Assembly: GCA_022497145.1 (NCBI GenBank)
Contig: MU385989.1
Coordinates: 5,337 to 66,308 of the forward strand
Source of the DNA: Rostrohypoxylon terebratum
Lineage: Eukaryota > Ascomycota > Sordariomycetes > Xylariales > Hypoxylaceae
Reading direction: 5' to 3'
DNA length: 60,972 nt
Below are positions 1-10,926 of this stretch, one piece after another; the first letter of the stretch is position 1; each line of letters begins with the position of its first letter. A program made the translations under genes and the position numbers. A model generated the notes under the pieces. The model saw only the letters and a list, made by a program, of their open reading frames with translations, was not told the origin of the DNA and did no database searches.

Positions 1-108
1 TCTCATTCTCATTCTCATTCTCATTCTCATTCTCATTCTCATTCTCATTCTCATTCTCATTCTCATTCTCATTCTCATTCTCATTCTCATTCTCATTCTC
101 ACCCTCAC
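1..108. repeat. TCTCAT hexanucleotide array
   Basis: Sixteen perfect TCTCAT units (1-96) are followed by two degenerate units (TCTCAC, CCTCAC). The window begins inside the array, so its true length is unknown. No coding sense is apparent. Confidence 0.95.
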
Positions 109-540
109 CCTTCAGTTCGTCCTCACAATCGCAGAAACCGTCTCCAGCCACAGCAAGACCTAGACCCCAAGATCTAGATCCCGCCGTCATCCATAGGTGC
201 CTCTATTGGATATATCAAGCAGGCAGCTGCCTAGTAATATAGGAACAGCTATATGCGTTTATCGCCTTCGTCAATGCGATTGATTATGCAACCAATCACA
301 TATGCTCAAATTCTGTAAGCTGCCATGACAATAATTACCTATATTCTAAGGTTGTTTCTAACTCCAGCCTTACTACCTAGGACCTAGGTATATTACTTAC
401 CAGGTCCTTCCAACCTCCCTACCTGGATATCTGCTTAATCATCTACTTGCTTGATCATCTCTCCCCCCCTATTTCGCCATCCTTTACCCATAACTTTGAC
501 GGTTACATTCACATTCATCATAAGCTGACCTTCTCAGATA
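109..540. other. Spacer upstream of F-box gene
   Basis: AT-rich intergenic DNA with a CCTAGGACCTAGG palindrome near 379-391. It probably carries the promoter and leader of the F-box gene starting at 541. No other gene was recognised. Confidence 0.5.
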
Positions 541-1041
541 ATGCATCGTTGGCATATCGAGGAGCGCCGCCGCCGGATGCAAGCCGCGGAGGCTGGTCGT
601 CAGCAAGCTGCCGCCGCGCGCCCCCTCCGCGTCATTTCTGGCCTACCCGAACCCGTCTCAGACGTCGCCATCGCCGGCTTGGGACTTCTAGACACTCTAC
701 CTAATGAGATCATCATGATGGTCTTCGACAACTGTACTTTGCGGACTCTCCTACGACTAGAACGCGTAAACAAGGCTGCTAAAAAGTTTGTGAGCCTGCT
801 CGATCGCATCGAATACATAAGAGAAACTGCCGAGGGCATTATCCAACGCGCCAGGCCGCCCTACCTACAGATCATGTTCACCATCATGAAGATCAAAACC
901 TACCAAGGATTGCACGATCTCTTAACTACTTTCGTCTGCGAGAAATGTGGCAAGCCAGGCTCGTTCCGTATTAAAAAGGTCAAGGTTCTCTGTGATACCT
1001 GTTGCTCTCCCCCCAAGCTGGGACCATCCTGGGACGAATGA
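541..1041 (+). CDS. Small F-box protein with C-terminal Cys4 motif
   Basis: A single-exon 166-residue reading frame. Residues about 48-85 (LLDTLPNEIIMMVF, then an LLRLERVNKAAKKFV segment) match the F-box pattern: a leading LP, followed by hydrophobic helices that bind Skp1. The N-terminus is Arg/Ala-rich. Near the C-terminus, CEKCG and CDTCC about 19 residues apart look like a Cys4 zinc-binding knuckle, a layout common in short fungal F-box proteins. F-box proteins act as substrate adaptors of SCF ubiquitin ligases; the target cannot be deduced here. An ATG at 541 is chosen because the F-box begins shortly after it and no better start is visible. The family call is good. That the gene is expressed is inferred. 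Confidence 0.65.
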   Translation: MHRWHIEERRRRMQAAEAGRQQAAAARPLRVISGLPEPVSDVAIAGLGLLDTLPNEIIMMVFDNCTLRTLLRLERVNKAAKKFVSLLDRIEYIRETAEGIIQRARPPYLQIMFTIMKIKTYQGLHDLLTTFVCEKCGKPGSFRIKKVKVLCDTCCSPPKLGPSWDE

Positions 1042-2100
1042 GGTCGGAGCACCCTCTTCTTCATTTTCTCTGGACTCGATAATTCAGATAATCATTATAC
1101 ACAACTACCCAGTAGGCATATGAAGTAAATATCTCCCTGCCAAGTACGCAATCGCTCAATATAGGTACAATAATCACTAATTCTATAGCAGGGCTGTGTG
1201 GTATCAATGCGGCGTAGAGGTCTGTGGTTATGATCATGGCGGATGAGTTACGATACCTATTAAAAATTTCATGGTTGAGCAGCAGTGCCCCTTTACTACG
1301 AACTTTCTTCCCAGGTTGAGTCGATGATATTCCTATATTCCTTGTTCCTATTCATAATGAGTACTGCCTATGTAGGTAGGAACTTAAGTCTTAGGTATGT
1401 AATGCAATACCGGCGTGCACCCACACAGTCTTGATTAAGGCTAGATACCGCTGCTCACCATCTATCGTCTTGTGTCGATATCGTGTTCTGACTTGGTAGG
1501 TGCCTGGTATTAACCCACTGATTAATCCAAACACCCAGTCTAATGCGCGCCACCTATTACGGCCAGAGAGAATACAAATCATCTCAACCAAGCACACCTT
1601 TTATTATACACTTCCAACATTACTTGCCATCTCATACAATACGGATGGAACATTGATATCAATTCCTATGAAATAACATTATTAACAACATGCTAGACGT
1701 CAATTTATGGTCACGCCTAGGTGTTTGAGCTTGTGCGATGCGTACGGTACCAGCTAATGCCGATTTCTCGCGGTTTCCCTCACTTCCTGCCTACTAAGAG
1801 TCTCCCAGTATCATCACAAACTGTCCCCATGTAGCCGTCGAACGCTAGAAACGTGTTGTTGCACCGACTAGCGGAAATTTTCTCGCCCTATATACCCGGG
1901 TTCTCTAGGCAATTAGCTATAGTGGCACTGGGCTTAATAATGGACCTAGATGGTCTTACGTTCCGTTCCGAGGGCCGCGGCTAGGTCGCGTGCGATGATT
2001 CGAATATAGCTCGACAAGCTCGACGGCGTCTAGAGTACGTCATCGAAGAAGACTGCTCCTGCTCTGAAGTCTGGTGCAATGCGAACGAACATCGAGACGG
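1042..2100. other. Spacer, nothing recognised
   Basis: About 1 kb between the 3' ends of the convergent F-box and DUF7136 genes. It holds only short unsupported reading frames and no recognised repeat or RNA gene. Confidence 0.5.
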
Positions 2101-2949
2101 TCACAACGCGAGACGATAGATGAGCCAACTGAAAGCCGCCGCTTTCAACCAAGTCACCCTTCCCGTTAAAAGTCCCGATGCCTTGACTGCGGCGTTTTTG
2201 GGGGGGCAGCTGACCACAGGACGCGAAGCTTTACACGCCTTAGCAGTAATCGCGGCCGATATGCTCGACACAGCTGAAGCAGCTACCGTGGGTGGACAGG
2301 AAGTGGTAACAGTGGGCTTCGTCTGAAATGGGGGTGCTACGACGGCGCACGTTTGTCGACCGTCCACTTTATCCGGGGGCGCGGGTAAGGTTCCCGTCAC
2401 GTTAAAGGTGAAGTATCTATCCACGATATCGGCACAGGTCTCGCTGTCAGCTGTAGTAGCGGTGGAGAGATTAAGCTGCTGGGCGCCGTTCTTGGTGGTA
2501 AAAATCGTGTACCCGTTCTGGTTGCGGTAGGTAACGCTCGGTGATGAGTATCGAGGATCTGAGCAGTTCGCCGAACCTAAAGTCCAGACGATCACCCATT
2601 CACCTTCGGTAGTGTTAAATAGGGTGGTACTTGAGAATGCATAGTATGGGTCGCTAGCGTTGGTGAAGTTCACATACGACAAGTCTATGATTCCGCCACT
2701 GTGGGTGCTATTCGGGTTAGAGATCGAGCGGATGTTGTAGTTGAAGCTTAGGTCAAGGGGTGCGGCAAGCTCCGAGTTATAGATGGCAAAAACGATCGGC
2801 GTTAGTTCCGCAGACGCATACGTATCGTTGCGAGGAAATACAAGATGCACCTCTGCCGTCGCCGGGAATGTGACCGCCTGCACCGCGGAAAAAAACGAAA
2901 ATATCGGGAGCGAAAGGCGACCCAGTTGGCGAAAGGAGTTCAACATCAT
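2101..2949 (-). CDS. Secreted DUF7136-type protein, possibly GPI-anchored
   Basis: An intronless 282-residue frame. Residues 1-25 are a signal peptide (basic start, then LPIFSFFSAVQAV with an Ala-containing cleavage site). The mature start, with a VHLVFPRNDTYA motif followed by PIVFAIYN, is characteristic of fungal DUF7136 secreted proteins. Several N-glycosylation sequons (NDT, NST, NAS, NTT, NCS, NLS, NVT) and about seven spaced cysteines fit an extracellular disulfide-bonded domain. The last about 20 residues are hydrophobic (FSWLIYRLAL) after a Ser/Ala-rich linker, so GPI anchoring or a C-terminal membrane anchor is possible. The function of the family is unknown; several members are predicted effectors or wall proteins. 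Confidence 0.8.
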   Translation of the reverse strand: MMLNSFRQLGRLSLPIFSFFSAVQAVTFPATAEVHLVFPRNDTYASAELTPIVFAIYNSELAAPLDLSFNYNIRSISNPNSTHSGGIIDLSYVNFTNASDPYYAFSSTTLFNTTEGEWVIVWTLGSANCSDPRYSSPSVTYRNQNGYTIFTTKNGAQQLNLSTATTADSETCADIVDRYFTFNVTGTLPAPPDKVDGRQTCAVVAPPFQTKPTVTTSCPPTVAASAVSSISAAITAKACKASRPVVSCPPKNAAVKASGLLTGRVTWLKAAAFSWLIYRLAL

Positions 2950-4206
2950 TAAGTGATTACGTGATTAGAAGCGAGCGGATGGAAAAAGAACACATAGAAC
3001 AGGAGCAAAAAAATACATCATCAGAAGAGAAGATTGTTGATGTTTATAGTAAAGATCCTCATGATCTAGGCTTCGCTCGTCAGGGGCGAGGTTAGTCTAG
3101 CCCCATCTACACCAGGGGTATATTATGGCGATGTCCAATTGAAGAATGTCCCATGATCACATTCCTAGGCATCTTCGGTATCGTTTACGGCGCAGGGGAA
3201 AAAAAATACACTAGAAGGTTGATTTTGTCCGTAGATCAGGTGTTATACCTAGTTAATATTAAAAGGTTTGATATTATTTTTTTAAACGAGCAATAAATTA
3301 ATATGCCTTGTCTTGGCGATCGCCTATTGAGGAGTTGACGAGTCTGGGCGTGCTATACTCATACTATATTGTCTAGCAAGCTCATAAGCTCACGCTAATG
3401 GCGTACATTTACTTCGTACAAGGAATATAAGTAGGTAGATACTCGTCGCGAAGTATCTCGAAGGTATAAAGTGACATTTATAAAGCCAAGTCATCCAATT
3501 ATTTTCGGCACAGATATGACTCTTTAACCTAAGCATGTTTACTACCTATCATGAAAATCGTGGGAAATTTTCGCAATACGGCCGAGTCTCGTGGTGAACC
3601 TACCTAATAGGTTAAACAGATTCGGCCAAGTCTTGATCTTCTTTTCGAATCTAGTGTGATCGTCGTTCATTCTACCATCTAGAGTTCTAAAAATCTTCGA
3701 ACATAAAGCCTACCTCTGGTGGCGACAACCAGTTCGCATAACTATCATAATGACGTCTAAATACACGACGCTCCAACAATAATGTACTTGTTTAAATTGC
3801 TCTTTATAAACTTCTATCTGCGGAATAGCTTCGCGAGGAGACTAGCGACAAAGGCGACGTAAGTCTTCCATTAATAGCTACTTACCTGAGCGAGGATAAG
3901 GAGGAGAAAAACAGGCTACTTATTGTTCAAAGAATGAATGTGGGTCAATATACATTAGAAGAAGTATATGTTCTTTGAATGTTTTACACCTCAATTAAAA
4001 TCAATTTGTCCAAGCAACCAAGTAAACAAGAATAAGACTATAACCATTGTCAGGGTAGACAAAACCATCGCGACATGTGCAATAAGCTGCTACATATCAT
4101 AAAGAAACTCCTTGGATATGGTCACTTTGAGAAGAAAGCTAACAAGATATTACAGAAACAATGGCGGACAGCTCGAGAGAACTTCTAAGACTCTCAAACT
4201 CCTGAG
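2950..4206. other. Spacer upstream of CaaX mini-gene
   Basis: AT-rich DNA between the start of the DUF7136 gene and the TATA box at 4207. No reading frame of note, no RNA gene and no clear repeat was seen. Promoters of both flanking genes are expected here. Confidence 0.45.
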
Positions 4207-4214
4207 TATAAATA
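4207..4214 (+). promoter_or_regulatory. TATA box of CaaX mini-gene
   Basis: A perfect TATAAATA lies 134 nt before the ATG at 4348. The intervening leader is A- and C-rich and G-poor, with repeated ACAAA-type runs, which is typical of highly expressed fungal 5' UTRs. Confidence 0.55.
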
Positions 4215-4347
4215 GGACAGAATGCCAGGTTATTCATGTACTGAAATTTGAAACCCAAGCAACAAATAACACACCCGATAACTTAGACAAAAAACTACAA
4301 AGAAACAAACCAAAAACCCCATCTTTCTACTTACTCATATTTCAAAA

Positions 4348-4482
4348 ATGGCCAACATGAAGAACACCACCCGCGCGAAGCCCGCTCCTCCTAAGAAGGG
4401 AGGCCTCTTCGATTTCAGCGATACGGACGACGGTCTTCACGCAGGTAACGGTTCCGGATCAGGGACTTGCTCTGTCATGTAA
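4348..4482 (+). CDS. 44-residue CaaX-box peptide, candidate a-factor-like pheromone precursor
   Basis: The ATG in context AAAAATGGCC opens a 44-codon frame ending in TAA. The peptide begins MANMKNTTRAKPAPPKK, continues through GGLFDFSDTDDGLH, and ends GSGSGTCSVM. The last four residues, C-S-V-M, are a CaaX box. In fungi a terminal Met favours farnesylation, followed by AAX cleavage and carboxymethylation. A very short precursor with a basic/Pro N-part and a terminal CaaX is the layout of ascomycete lipopeptide mating pheromones. A perfect TATA box and an A/C-rich leader precede it. What is seen: the ORF, the CaaX, and the promoter-like signals. What is inferred: prenylation and a pheromone role. 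Against a pheromone: the aromatic residue often present near the prenylated Cys is missing. It could instead be another small prenylated protein. Confidence 0.6.
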   Translation: MANMKNTTRAKPAPPKKGGLFDFSDTDDGLHAGNGSGSGTCSVM

Positions 4483-5690
4483 ATGACAGATATAAGCTGT
4501 ATCTTTCCCTACAGTACGAGGTCACGAATTATTGGAACGAAACAGATTTGGGGGGGAGAGGGCAATGGAATCAGATTTAACCTAACTAGGAGCTGGGCGT
4601 GGACATCACTCTTTTACCTCGCTCAACAAGTAGTTTAAAAAGTGTCACTCTTTACATGCTTTTCTTTAGTCTTTGATAATGATTTCTATATTGTACCTGA
4701 ACTAAACGAAAGCCTACCTGTGACCTAATTTGTTTAGTGGTTGATATCCATATGCTTAGGTAGGTGTGTATAAACATTAGGATTTGATATAAGTACTTAG
4801 GTTAACCTACTTCGTATCACGATGTAAATCTATCTCTATAAAGTACATAACGGCGAGTTTCTAATTTGACGTTTTATTAATGTCGAAAGTGTTTGTGACT
4901 TCGAGGGATGAGCATAAGACACTATTATTCTAGGCTAAAGCTATTAAAATTTCGCGGTACTGCACAAGTAAAGACACAGCTATACTTAGCTACCGACGCT
5001 GACGACATTTAAATTCGGTGTAGGGCTGTGAAGTGCCGGATGTAGTAATACAGCACGGGTCTATTGTTACATTATGACCTAGCACAATCTGCCCGGTTGC
5101 CTACCTGGTTTAGATCTTGTAACCTAGCGGTTTCGATGAACTGGTGGACTGATAGAAAGGTATGATCTTGGGACGAGGCCGTTTCTGGTACTGTGTAGAT
5201 ACTAGGTTAGGTATTAATTACGAAAGAGAATTTGGATAAAAAAAAACAGATGTACATAGGTGCTTGTCTTCGTCAGCCTCTTATCCCTTGTCAATAGTTA
5301 CTCGTCCTTGTATACACTGACGGACTACTAAGCGTTGTACCACACGGTTTGTGCAGAGTTATGAGGTCTGATGACGGCATTAAGATGCAGAGGTGATTGT
5401 GAGGATTGACAGGGACAACAAGACATATTTTTTTATATATTAATATAATGGATATCTCTTTTATCCCTTCTCGTCTTGTCTTGTCTTGTCTTGTCTGTTG
5501 AGGAAAGTCGGTCAAGAAAGGTGAAAAAGTCAATTATGGAATAGTGATGCAAGAAATCAAGTCTCCAATGCCTGGACTATTCTAATTTCTAACGTCTAAA
5601 AAGGTGCATCGCGTACCTACTTATCTTCCTATCTACATATATGTATGTATGTATGTACCTATATAAGAGATAAAATGGCTTGATATTAGG
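4483..5690. other. Spacer with TTGTC microsatellite
   Basis: Gene-free AT-rich DNA. It contains a TTGTC pentamer tract at about 5472-5497 and short TAGGT-type repeats. Apparent ORFs here are short and without family features. Confidence 0.5.
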
Positions 5691-5763
5691 TACTGGTGCT
5701 GTCTACGATAACTCTCATCACGTAGGGGGGTGCTGATGAGAGTTATCGTAGACAGCACTAGTA
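5691..5763. mobile_element. 73-bp hairpin MITE remnant (TA-flanked)
   Basis: Two 30-bp arms (5691-5720 and 5734-5763) are inverted copies with a single mismatch. They start TACTGGTGCTGTC and enclose a 13-bp centre. TA at both ends suggests the TA target duplication of Tc1/mariner-type elements. The arms match the ends of the 322-bp element at 7461-7782, so this is a short derivative of the same family. Confidence 0.8.
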
Positions 5764-7460
5764 TACTTACATAGCACATTCCGAATACTATCAGATATAT
5801 GTGGTGACCCGTACGTATGCGAGTACCGAGCATGTATCGAGCCCTCGGCGCAATCAATGATGTTCTAGTACTACCATGTAAATGTTAATTGGAACCTACC
5901 AAGCGATCTGGGATGAGTTGGCAAGACTAAGCAGGGATCCGCTGCAAACTATTTACCTAATCCCTGTAGGTGTCAAGTCCCGCGACTGGTTTGCCGATGA
6001 TATAAAAAAAATGCGGAGGTGACGATCACTTGATTGATTATCTTTTTTTTCACTTTTTAATACTATATTAGGTATTTTTCCTTATTTTATTAGAGAATAA
6101 ATATATATACGTACTAATTAGTTAATAATTAAATTGCATAAAACTTGAGAGATTAGAGAAATTTATGTATGTGCCTTGGCAAGATCGATTGATTTAGTAC
6201 CTACCTAGTACTTGATTAATATTCTTTAATGTTTATATGAATGTAGCTAGGTACTACCTATTATGTAGTAGTAGTAATCAAGGTAATCAAGGCTAGGATC
6301 TATGGATGGACTTGCATATGTTGTTCCTACCGATCGCTTTGTAAACTCAAAACTCCATGCATGTGCTACGGGGCCGGGGTATTAGTTCTACTATGTAGTA
6401 TGTAGTATCTACATAGTACTATGTATGCTCTTAGTTACCTGTTCCTGTCATTTGTTCCTATCCAAGCGATATCTTTCCGCATTAGGCGAATCCAATTCTC
6501 GATTTATTAATGTTTTCTCTTTTCCCGAGAATACCCATACCATTACTAATAATACTAAGTATAGCATACCTAGCCATTTACAACTACTACTAGGTAGGTA
6601 GTTAATGGATCTCCTTCGTCCCTTTCTCTCCGTTAACAAAGCCGCGTCGTGACCCATCTGCGCAATAGCCTGTCTACCAGTTGTATGTAGTAGCATCAAT
6701 GATATTACTAGGTATTGTACATTTATACATTAGGTACCTAGGTCCTAGGTAGTAGGTAATAATACTATGTACATAGTATAAAACATACTAAGTACTCCGG
6801 GAGATAACCCTAACCTTGAACGACAGACAAAACGCATTCATCCCACCAAGCATTCAAGGGTGCAGCTGGATGAACAGTGAAGATGTGAAGATGGGTCTGC
6901 ATGACGGCAGCAATGCATGATGCAAGGTCGGAAACGCTCCATTATCCCATCGCCCAAAGATCCATTAGCCCTAGAGCATTCCTCGACGAAACAAGAAAGC
7001 GGTTGCCGCTGCAGTTGCCGCTACAAAGTCACCGCATCTTTACATACTTAGAAAGCTTTAAGAACCTTGAAGTTTATATACCTAGTAGGTACCTAGGACC
7101 CAGGTATATAAGTACTAAGTACATATAACATATATACATACCTAGGTCCTACCTACCTACCCAAGTACGTTCCATGGTATTGTTGATTATCACGATTAAA
7201 AGTATAGCAAGATTATTAGATACACGTACCAACTCGTTACTCATCAGTTCCCGGGTCGCCTGGTGCCTATGGTGCCTATTCGCTGACTGTAAGTATTCTA
7301 GCTCGATATTTGCCGTCTACTCGACCAACGACCAACAACCAACGACCAACGACCAACCGATACGTCGATGGTTCGATCGCCATTAACATCTCTATTCCTT
7401 GATTTGCTCTCAATTTTAAGGGTCGTCCCGGACAATTCGACATATTTAACGGGCTCCTCT
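5764..7460. other. Spacer, TACATAGTA-type palindromes
   Basis: Gene-free. It carries short palindromes built on TAC/ATAGTA (about 6395-6425 and 6762-6782) and CCTAGGTCCTAGG (about 6735-6747). No coding or RNA gene was recognised. Confidence 0.5.
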
Positions 7461-7782
7461 TACTGGTGCTGTCTGCAATAACTCTCGACCGCACCCCCCG
7501 TAGGGGGGGTGCTGCGCATTGATTAGCGAAACGGGCAAGACTAGCGAAATACTTCAAAATAAGTAGGTTTTACATATAAAATCGATGTATACTGGCCTAA
7601 GTACATATTCTTTTAATTGAATATAACCTTCGTCTTTAAGAATATATATGATTTTAAGCCATATCCAAAGGGTTTAGGATAATCTTCGGCTAGTTTCGCT
7701 AGTCTTGCCCGTTTCGCTAATCAATGTGCAGCACCCCCCCTACGGGGGGTGCTGATGAGAGTTATCGTAGACAGCACCAGTA
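7461..7782. mobile_element. 322-bp MITE with 89-bp terminal inverted repeats
   Basis: The left arm 7461-7549 and right arm 7694-7782 are near-perfect inverted copies, TA at each outer edge, starting TACTGGTGCTGTCT. Each arm contains a second, nested GC-rich palindrome of the form GCACCCCCC..GGGGGGTGC. The 144-bp core is AT-rich and noncoding, so mobilisation would need a transposase in trans. The TA flanks suggest the Tc1/mariner superfamily. Confidence 0.85.
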
Positions 7783-8115
7783 CATAGTAAGAAGCTGCCA
7801 CATATCTACATGCCTACCTACCCTAGGCAGGTAAGTGACTACTACTACCTACTAAGGAGCATCTCGTCAGCCGTGGATCCTAGTATTGTACATTCATGGA
7901 TGTCTCTACTACGTAGTATGTAAATTCTACCTACTAGGTACTACTACTAGGTAGGTAAGACCTATGTAGGTACCTAAAAATGACTATACAACTCTGACGA
8001 ACCTTGAGGTCTCAACAGATACTACTACTAGGTACTAGGTACATATGACATATGTATGTAATAGTACTGCAATTCAGAGTTGCCCATGTTGCTTAATAAT
8101 GTCAGCATTTATCTA

Positions 8116-8122
8116 GAATCAT

Positions 8123-8166
<44 letters not shown>

Positions 8167-8167
8167 C
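8116..8167. repeat. CAT/CAC trinucleotide tract
   Basis: Runs of CAC followed by about ten CAT units in noncoding DNA between two transposon remnants. Confidence 0.9.
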
Positions 8168-8352
8168 TGGACACCCGACATCATCACCTGGCATCTCGAC
8201 AGGCTTGTTGAAAACTACAGACTAGTAATACCTACAATACATACATAGTACATACATATTATATGTACCTACACTATATACGCTAAATGTGGTACCTACT
8301 AGTATTATATTCAATCCAATCCCGTCTTTCGGATCAATCGACATCATGATTA

Positions 8353-8851
8353 CAGTAAGGCTAACGACACGACACGATCTTCCTTAAAAACACGACAAAA
8401 CTAGTCTGAAACTAGTAATTTGGCATCCATTTAAGGCTAGCTCTGAAGCTATGACCATACAAGGTATTCATGTTGTCCCACACATAGACCATTTGGGTCC
8501 ACCTTTTCCTAGACAACCCTGTCAGTTATCCAGCTTTAAACGTGACTTTGTATAAGGTACCTTTTGCGATGGCAAAAATGCTGAGTCAGCATACCTTACT
8601 TTATATAATATCTCGATGACGATACCTATTCAAAGAATATAACCTGTATAGATAGATCTGTTAGATTATGGGGTCTTTTACGATATAAAACATATAATTT
8701 ATTTTAATTTTCATTTGCTGCAAAAAAAGGTAAATCCTTAAGTTTAAGCGTTGTGTGGGCGCGAAGTACTCAATACACTTTGAGATTGCCTAAAATGAAC
8801 TAGTTTTGTCGTGTTTTTAGGGAAGATCGTGTCGTGTCGTTAGAGTTACTG
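8353..8851. mobile_element. 499-bp MITE with long inverted ends and 9-bp target duplication
   Basis: The arms (about 8353-8405 and 8799-8851) are inverted copies containing TAACGACACGACACGATC and ACACGACAAAACTAGT blocks, with CAGTAA/TTACTG at the tips. TCATGATTA flanks both sides (8344-8352 and 8852-8860), a perfect 9-bp direct repeat. No transposase is encoded inside. A 9-bp duplication with arms over 50 bp suggests a Mutator-like MITE; an 8-bp reading would instead fit hAT. Confidence 0.85.
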
Positions 8852-8860
8852 TCATGATTA

Positions 8861-10926
8861 CCATCATAACCGTATTTACTCCACTTTTATCTTTTTCTTG
8901 ACCCGACCCAACTTTTATGTTGGTTCATCGAATTTACTAACCAAATTTAGCAGTCTTTGATTCAAGTCCCTTCCAGTTTTCGATGTTTCTTTGACCTCTG
9001 ACCCAGTAGATAAGGCACGTACATATCATTCAATGCCCACTTGGCAGTGTCGATGGAGTGTTATCATGTACACACACGCATCAATTGATTCTTGATCTGC
9101 GACCACTTCAAGGTTGTGAGGTTAAGCATTGAAAAGAGAACCTTTTTTTTTAAAAAAAAGGGGAAAAAAGAGAGATTGATTCAACAGCTAAGCTAACTCC
9201 AAGGTTTTCTTAAATTCTATCTTGACTCTTAATCTTAAATATTCGGGACAGCGCCTCAGCCCATCGATAAAACGAGAGCTCATTCAGACAACCGCCGCCA
9301 CCAATACTACTACTACTACTACATAGTACATACTTATATAGTAGCATGTACTACAACCACTCAACTATTATCAATATCAATATCACCGCACCACCATTAT
9401 TATTAAAGCAGGTCAACTGCCATCCGCAGTTCTTTGCAACTCTGTGACTCTGCAAACACCTGCATTTTCCGTGTTCCGTGTTCCGTGTTCCGTATTCCGT
9501 ATTCTATATTTCTGTGTTCCCTATGGTGACCCGCAAGGTATTACATAGTAGAGGAACAGAAGGACAAGACAAGAAGGGGGCGGGGGGCCAGATAGTTTTT
9601 GGGTGCGGATAGCCGCGTACATACTTGGCAAGTGGATGTTGTGGATTCGGCAAGGATCATAAGAAAACTGTGCCGGGGTATATGCATGTCTTGATGGTTT
9701 TAGTGGTCCATTGATACCTTGGACCTAGCACGACACAACTCACAAGCTCCCGTCCCCCTGTCACCCTGGCCCCCATCCACACACCATCCATATCCACCAT
9801 ATCCACATTCACAAACCCATTCACACCCTTTTCTTTCATTTTATCTTAATTTTTTTTTTTTTCCTTTTCGCGAAAGCTCTTCAGGTCGAATCTAAACACC
9901 CTTGTTGGCGAAAGCTGGCCTAGCATCACCTACCTCCCCCAGCAGCCCCAGCTTAAACCAGGCCAAGGGGGGCCAACCTTGAGAAGCCAAGCAACCCAAG
10001 GAAGGACTAGCGTTTCCCCCCCTTCCAAAAAAAAAAGAAGCAAAGAAGCAGCAGCAGAAGCACAGCACACACAACATTACACTAGTACCTACCTACCTAC
10101 ACTAGGAGGTCCTACCTACCTAGGTACGGCACCACAAGTACCACAAAGCAGTGCTGTGCATGCGCGCTTGTGTACCTGTCGTATGGGTTTGTGTGAGACT
10201 GTGCTTCCTTGGACCCTTCAACTGAAAGTACACGCACCTAGGTACCACCTACCACTTACCTCCTACCACCTACCAAGACCAAGACCAGGACCAAGAGATT
10301 TTCCCATTCCTCTACGGCTTTCCCCCTTCCTACGCTACTTTGATTTATCCGCCTCAAACTATTTGTTTTACTCTACCTCTATTATCTACTTACCTACCTG
10401 GTATCTATCTGCCTAGATACTTACCAAGAGGAAGAGAGTAAAGAAGAAAAAAAAATACCTCTCGTTAATGTAGCCGTTTTTTTTTTTGACACTCATCTCT
10501 TCTTCCTTTTTCTACGTCCCTGCTTGGTTTGTTCTACCTGCATACCTGCCTACCCTTTTGAGGAGAAGCGCGTATCAAGCAAAATATACACACGTTAGTG
10601 GAAGCAGGAGAAACGAAAGAGGAGAGAGGAAGGGAGAAACGGAGACACAGGCACAGACACAGACACAGAGTCACAGATATAGATACAGGAACAGGAACAG
10701 GAACAGACAGGAAAAGAGAGAGAGGAGAGAAATTGGGAATCGTTACCATTTTTCCCCCTCTTCTCCCTTTACCCTTTTCCCTAACATTCTTGGAGACGGT
10801 GAATATCTGAATTACTTCAGTAGTGCTGGTGTTAGACCTACCTACCCTTACTGCATCGTCCCCATACCCTACCTACCTAAGCACTAGCTGGGTAAAAAAA
10901 AAAAAAAAACAACCCCTTGGGCGGCC
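8861..10926. other. Spacer and long leader upstream of RXT3
   Basis: Noncoding. It holds a T9A8 palindrome (9143-9159), TTCCGTG heptamer repeats (about 9466-9504), pyrimidine-rich stretches and purine-rich microsatellites close to the RXT3 start. Reading frames of 60-145 codons here are low-complexity or built on TACC repeats, and are not supported as genes. Confidence 0.5.
10644..10712. repeat. CACAGA / GGAACA microsatellite in RXT3 leader
   Basis: Hexamer runs of CAGACA and then GGAACA lie 215-280 nt before the RXT3 start codon, probably in its 5' UTR. Confidence 0.8.

Noticed and set aside
4112..4360. 82-codon frame overlapping the CaaX gene promoter
   Set aside because: It spans the TATA box and leader, has no conserved features, and is out of frame with the CaaX peptide.
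9979..10416. 145-codon plus-strand frame before RXT3
   Set aside because: Mostly TACC/ACCT repeat translated as Tyr-Leu-Pro-Thr; no family and atypical composition.
10486..10887. Frames through the CACAGA/GGAACA microsatellite
   Set aside because: Repeat-driven and overlapping in three frames; lies in the probable RXT3 leader.
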